A stretch of DNA of 64,000 nucleotides, taken from NCBI GenBank assembly GCA_017849615.1, contig JAFIGS010000013.1, positions 62,001-126,000 of the forward strand, read 5' to 3'. Below, piece by piece: positions 61,808 to 64,000 of the stretch (position 1 is its first letter; every line of letters starts with the position of its first letter). The position numbers and the translations under genes were made by a program. Source of the DNA: Pseudolabrys sp. GTDB lineage: Bacteria > Pseudomonadota > Alphaproteobacteria > Rhizobiales > Xanthobacteraceae. A model generated the notes under the pieces. It saw nothing but the letters and a program-made list of their open reading frames with translations. It was not told the origin of the DNA and made no database searches.

Positions 61808-64000
61808 ATGGCGGGGCGCCCAGCGGGAAATCGTCTGGTCGAAAAACGGGTTCAGGTGTTGAAAGCTGCCGTGCATGGACTGTTGAGTGCGCTCGTCCTC
61901 GCCGCAGCTTTGCTGGCGAGTGTCGCCGCGCATGCCGTGGAAGCGGTCAATGTCCGTCTCGACACCCCGGCCATCGACCTCACCGCTGCGACGCAGCGCC
62001 AGCGCACCGAGAACGACCGCATCCAGGTCTCCACCGCGCCCGGCGCCGACGGCATCGTGCGCCGCATCGAAGTGCGCGCCCGCGAAGCCAACACCAACTG
62101 GGCGGTGTTCGCGCTCACCAATAATTCCGACGAGCAAATCGATCGGCTGATCGTCGTACCGCACTATCGCATGGTCGGCTCGGGCCTGATCTGGCCGGAC
62201 CTCGGGCTGTCGCGCATCGCGGGCATTACGCCATCGTCGGGCGATCGGCCGGTCCGGCAGGAGAGCAATGCCGCCGACATCTTCCGCGTCACGCTCGATC
62301 CGGGCACGGTCATCACTTTCGTCGCCGAATTGCGCACCGGAAATCTGCCGCAGATCTATCTGTGGGAGCCGGACGCCTACAAGGACAAGGTCAACTCCTT
62401 CACGCTCTATCAGGGCATCGTCATCGGCATTGCCGGTCTGCTCGCGCTGTTCCTGACCATCCTGTTCGTGGTGAAGGGCTCGGTGATGTTCCCGGCGGCC
62501 GCCGCGCTCGGCTGGGCGGTGCTGATCTATATCGGCATCGATTTCGGTTTTTGGGGCAAAGTGTTCGACATGTCGGCCGGGGCGGAGCGCGTCTGGCGCG
62601 CCTGCGGCGAGGCGATCCTGTCGGCAACCTTGCTGGTTTTCCTGTTCGCCTATCTCAACCTGTCGCGATGGCATGTGCGCTACGCCCATATCACCATCGC
62701 CTGGCTGGCCGCGCTGGCCGCGCTGGTCGCGGTCGCGGTGTTCGATCCGGCGGTCGCCTCCGGCATTGCCCGTATCTCGCTGGCGCTGATCGCCGTGTTC
62801 GGCCTGGCGCTGGTGATCTATCTCTCGACGCACGGCTTTGACCGCGCCGTGCTGTTGATCCCGACCTGGATATTGCTGGTGGTATGGACTTTCGCCGCCG
62901 GCCTCGCCGTCGTCGGCATGGTGCAGAACGACATCGTCGGGCCGGCGCTGCTCGGCGGCCTGGTGCTGATCGTGATGCTGATCGGCTTCACCGTGATGCA
63001 GCACGCTTTCGCCGGCGGCATCACCCACGGCATCGTCTCCGATGTCGAGCGCCGCGCTCTGGCGCTGACCGGCGCCGGCGACATGATCTGGGACTGGGAC
63101 GTATCCGCCGACAAGGTGTTCACCAGCCCCGAGACCGAACACACTCTGGGCCTCAAGCGCGGCGCCCTCGAAGGGCCGGCCGCGAGCTGGCTCGAATTCC
63201 TGCATTCGCTGGACCGCGACCGTTTTCGCGCTTCGCTCGACAGCGTGCTGGAGCAGCGCCGCGGCCGTCTTTCGCAGGACTTCCGCCTGCGCTCCGCCGA
63301 CGGCCATTATTTCTGGTTCACGCTGAAGGCGCGGCCGGTCGTCGGCTCCGACGGCGAAGTGGTGCGTGTCGTCGGCACATTGACCGACGTGACCGACTTC
63401 AAGAACGCGGAGGAGCGTCTGCTGTTCGATGCCGTGCACGACAACCTGACCGGCCTGCCGAACCGCGAGCTATTTATCGACCGCATGGAGGCAGCCTTCG
63501 CCTTCGCGCGCTCGGACACCAACATCCGGCCGTCGATCATCGTAATCGACCTCGATCGCTTCAAGCAGGTCAACGACTCGGTCGGAATCGCGGTCGGCGA
63601 CTCGATCCTGCTGACCATTGCGCGCCGCCTCGGCCGGGCGCTCAAGCCGCAGGATACCTTGGCCCGCCTGTCGGGCGATCAGTTCGCCATCATCCTGCTG
63701 TCGGAGAAGGAGCCGGCGCGGATCGTCTCCTTCGCCGAAACATTGCGCCGAGCGCTGCGCGCGCCGATCGCGTTCAACGACCGTGAAATCTTCCTCACCG
63801 CCTCGATCGGTCTGGCGCTGGCCGAGGGCGCGCCGCATCGCACCGAGGAAGTGCTCAAGGATGCAGAGCTGGCGATGTATTACGCCAAGCGCATCGGCGG
63901 CGACCGCATCGAGATCTTCAAGCCGGCGATGCGCGCGCGCAAGACCGACCGGCTCACTCTGGAATCCGAACTGCGCCGCGCCATCGAACGCCAGGAAATC
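61808..64000 (+). CDS. Membrane GGDEF/EAL protein with degenerate GGDEF motif (3' end outside window)
   Basis: The frame from ATG 61808 is open to the window end (731 codons). Order: signal or first helix (VHGLLSALVLAAALLASVAA); a periplasmic domain to about residue 195 with DISM-like strands; seven membrane helices about 200-405; a PAS domain (about 415-535: LTGAGDMIWDWDVSADKVFT); then a GGDEF domain whose signature reads ARLSGDQFAIIL in place of GGDEF; and the beginning of an EAL domain (TLESELRRAIERQEI). The GGDEF residues that bind and cyclise GTP are altered (Gly to Ser, Glu to Gln), so cyclase activity is unlikely. It is probably a cyclic-di-GMP phosphodiesterase or receptor. The long minus-strand frame opposite (61799-63439) is an artefact. 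Confidence 0.9.
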   Translation, partial: MAGRPAGNRLVEKRVQVLKAAVHGLLSALVLAAALLASVAAHAVEAVNVRLDTPAIDLTAATQRQRTENDRIQVSTAPGADGIVRRIEVRAREANTNWAVFALTNNSDEQIDRLIVVPHYRMVGSGLIWPDLGLSRIAGITPSSGDRPVRQESNAADIFRVTLDPGTVITFVAELRTGNLPQIYLWEPDAYKDKVNSFTLYQGIVIGIAGLLALFLTILFVVKGSVMFPAAAALGWAVLIYIGIDFGFWGKVFDMSAGAERVWRACGEAILSATLLVFLFAYLNLSRWHVRYAHITIAWLAALAALVAVAVFDPAVASGIARISLALIAVFGLALVIYLSTHGFDRAVLLIPTWILLVVWTFAAGLAVVGMVQNDIVGPALLGGLVLIVMLIGFTVMQHAFAGGITHGIVSDVERRALALTGAGDMIWDWDVSADKVFTSPETEHTLGLKRGALEGPAASWLEFLHSLDRDRFRASLDSVLEQRRGRLSQDFRLRSADGHYFWFTLKARPVVGSDGEVVRVVGTLTDVTDFKNAEERLLFDAVHDNLTGLPNRELFIDRMEAAFAFARSDTNIRPSIIVIDLDRFKQVNDSVGIAVGDSILLTIARRLGRALKPQDTLARLSGDQFAIILLSEKEPARIVSFAETLRRALRAPIAFNDREIFLTASIGLALAEGAPHRTEEVLKDAELAMYYAKRIGGDRIEIFKPAMRARKTDRLTLESELRRAIERQEI

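Noticed and set aside
61799-63439. 546-codon minus-strand frame near the right edge
   Set aside because: Antisense to the membrane GGDEF/EAL gene that runs off the window; the plus-strand frame carries clear domains.

Overview
The window is high-GC, densely coded chromosomal DNA from an alphaproteobacterium, most likely Hyphomicrobiales (Bradyrhizobium/Xanthobacteraceae-like). The evidence is a set of lineage-typical genes: GapR (DUF2312), RcdA (DUF1465), TrcR (DUF1013), DUF1192, DUF1244, DUF1036 next to pyruvate kinase, an aa3-oxidase subunit IV, a three-gene transhydrogenase (pntAA-pntAB-pntB), and cysteine-free L31 and L36. Small palindromic repeats of the kind scattered in Bradyrhizobium-type genomes sit between many genes. 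Species cannot be fixed from the sequence alone. No rRNA, tRNA, CRISPR array, insertion sequence or prophage was seen.

Layout. 0-3.6 kb: a mu-crystallin/ornithine-cyclodeaminase homologue, an FAD amine oxidase and an ALDH7-type dehydrogenase in one operon, which reads as a lysine/pipecolate catabolic unit. 3.7-5.7 kb: a VTT membrane protein and a MetE-like methyltransferase. 5.8-9.9 kb: an overlapping four-gene glycan cassette (epimerase, GT2, methyltransferase, GT39) that looks less GC-rich than its surroundings. 10.1 kb: rpmJ (41 codons) behind a structured leader. 10.3-17.6 kb: a TPR protein, a response-regulator remnant, a beta-CASP hydrolase, a diguanylate cyclase, then glycerate 2-kinase, DUF1036 and pyruvate kinase (lower glycolysis). 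17.8-24.6 kb: a Tat-exported molybdenum hydroxylase, then enamidase, a second mu-crystallin homologue and an orphan solute-binding protein, ending in gapR. 24.7-30.5 kb: a cell-wall pair (DUF882 peptidase and YcbB L,D-transpeptidase) beside a sigma-54 response regulator.

30.7-43.9 kb: oligoendopeptidase F, a nonsense-interrupted secreted protein, an ABC1 kinase, transhydrogenase, rpsU, an Asp/Asn-hydroxylase remnant, purEK, a diguanylate cyclase and two DUF465 proteins. 43.9-50.7 kb: acyl-CoA metabolism (crotonase, DmdB-like ligase, PrpE) with a TauE permease. 51-53 kb: a chemoreceptor whose 3' end runs into a broken HigB/HicB toxin-antitoxin chimera. 53-61.7 kb: trcR, ispH-thrB-rnhA, an ABC exporter, rpmE, rcdA, DUF1192 and a quinone oxidoreductase. 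61.8 kb to the end: a membrane GGDEF/EAL protein cut by the window edge.

The strongest non-coding signal is on the minus strand at about 60163-60258, between DUF1192 and rcdA: two hairpins, C/U-rich anti-Shine-Dalgarno stretches and a perfect intrinsic terminator, placed directly downstream of a full TTAA-N7-TTAA CtrA-type box. It looks like a roughly 96-nt trans-acting small RNA under cell-cycle control, in the style of rhizobial EcpR1-like RNAs. Several decayed genes (response regulator, Asp/Asn hydroxylase, nonsense-interrupted secreted protein, HigB/HicB chimera) show ongoing small-scale gene loss.
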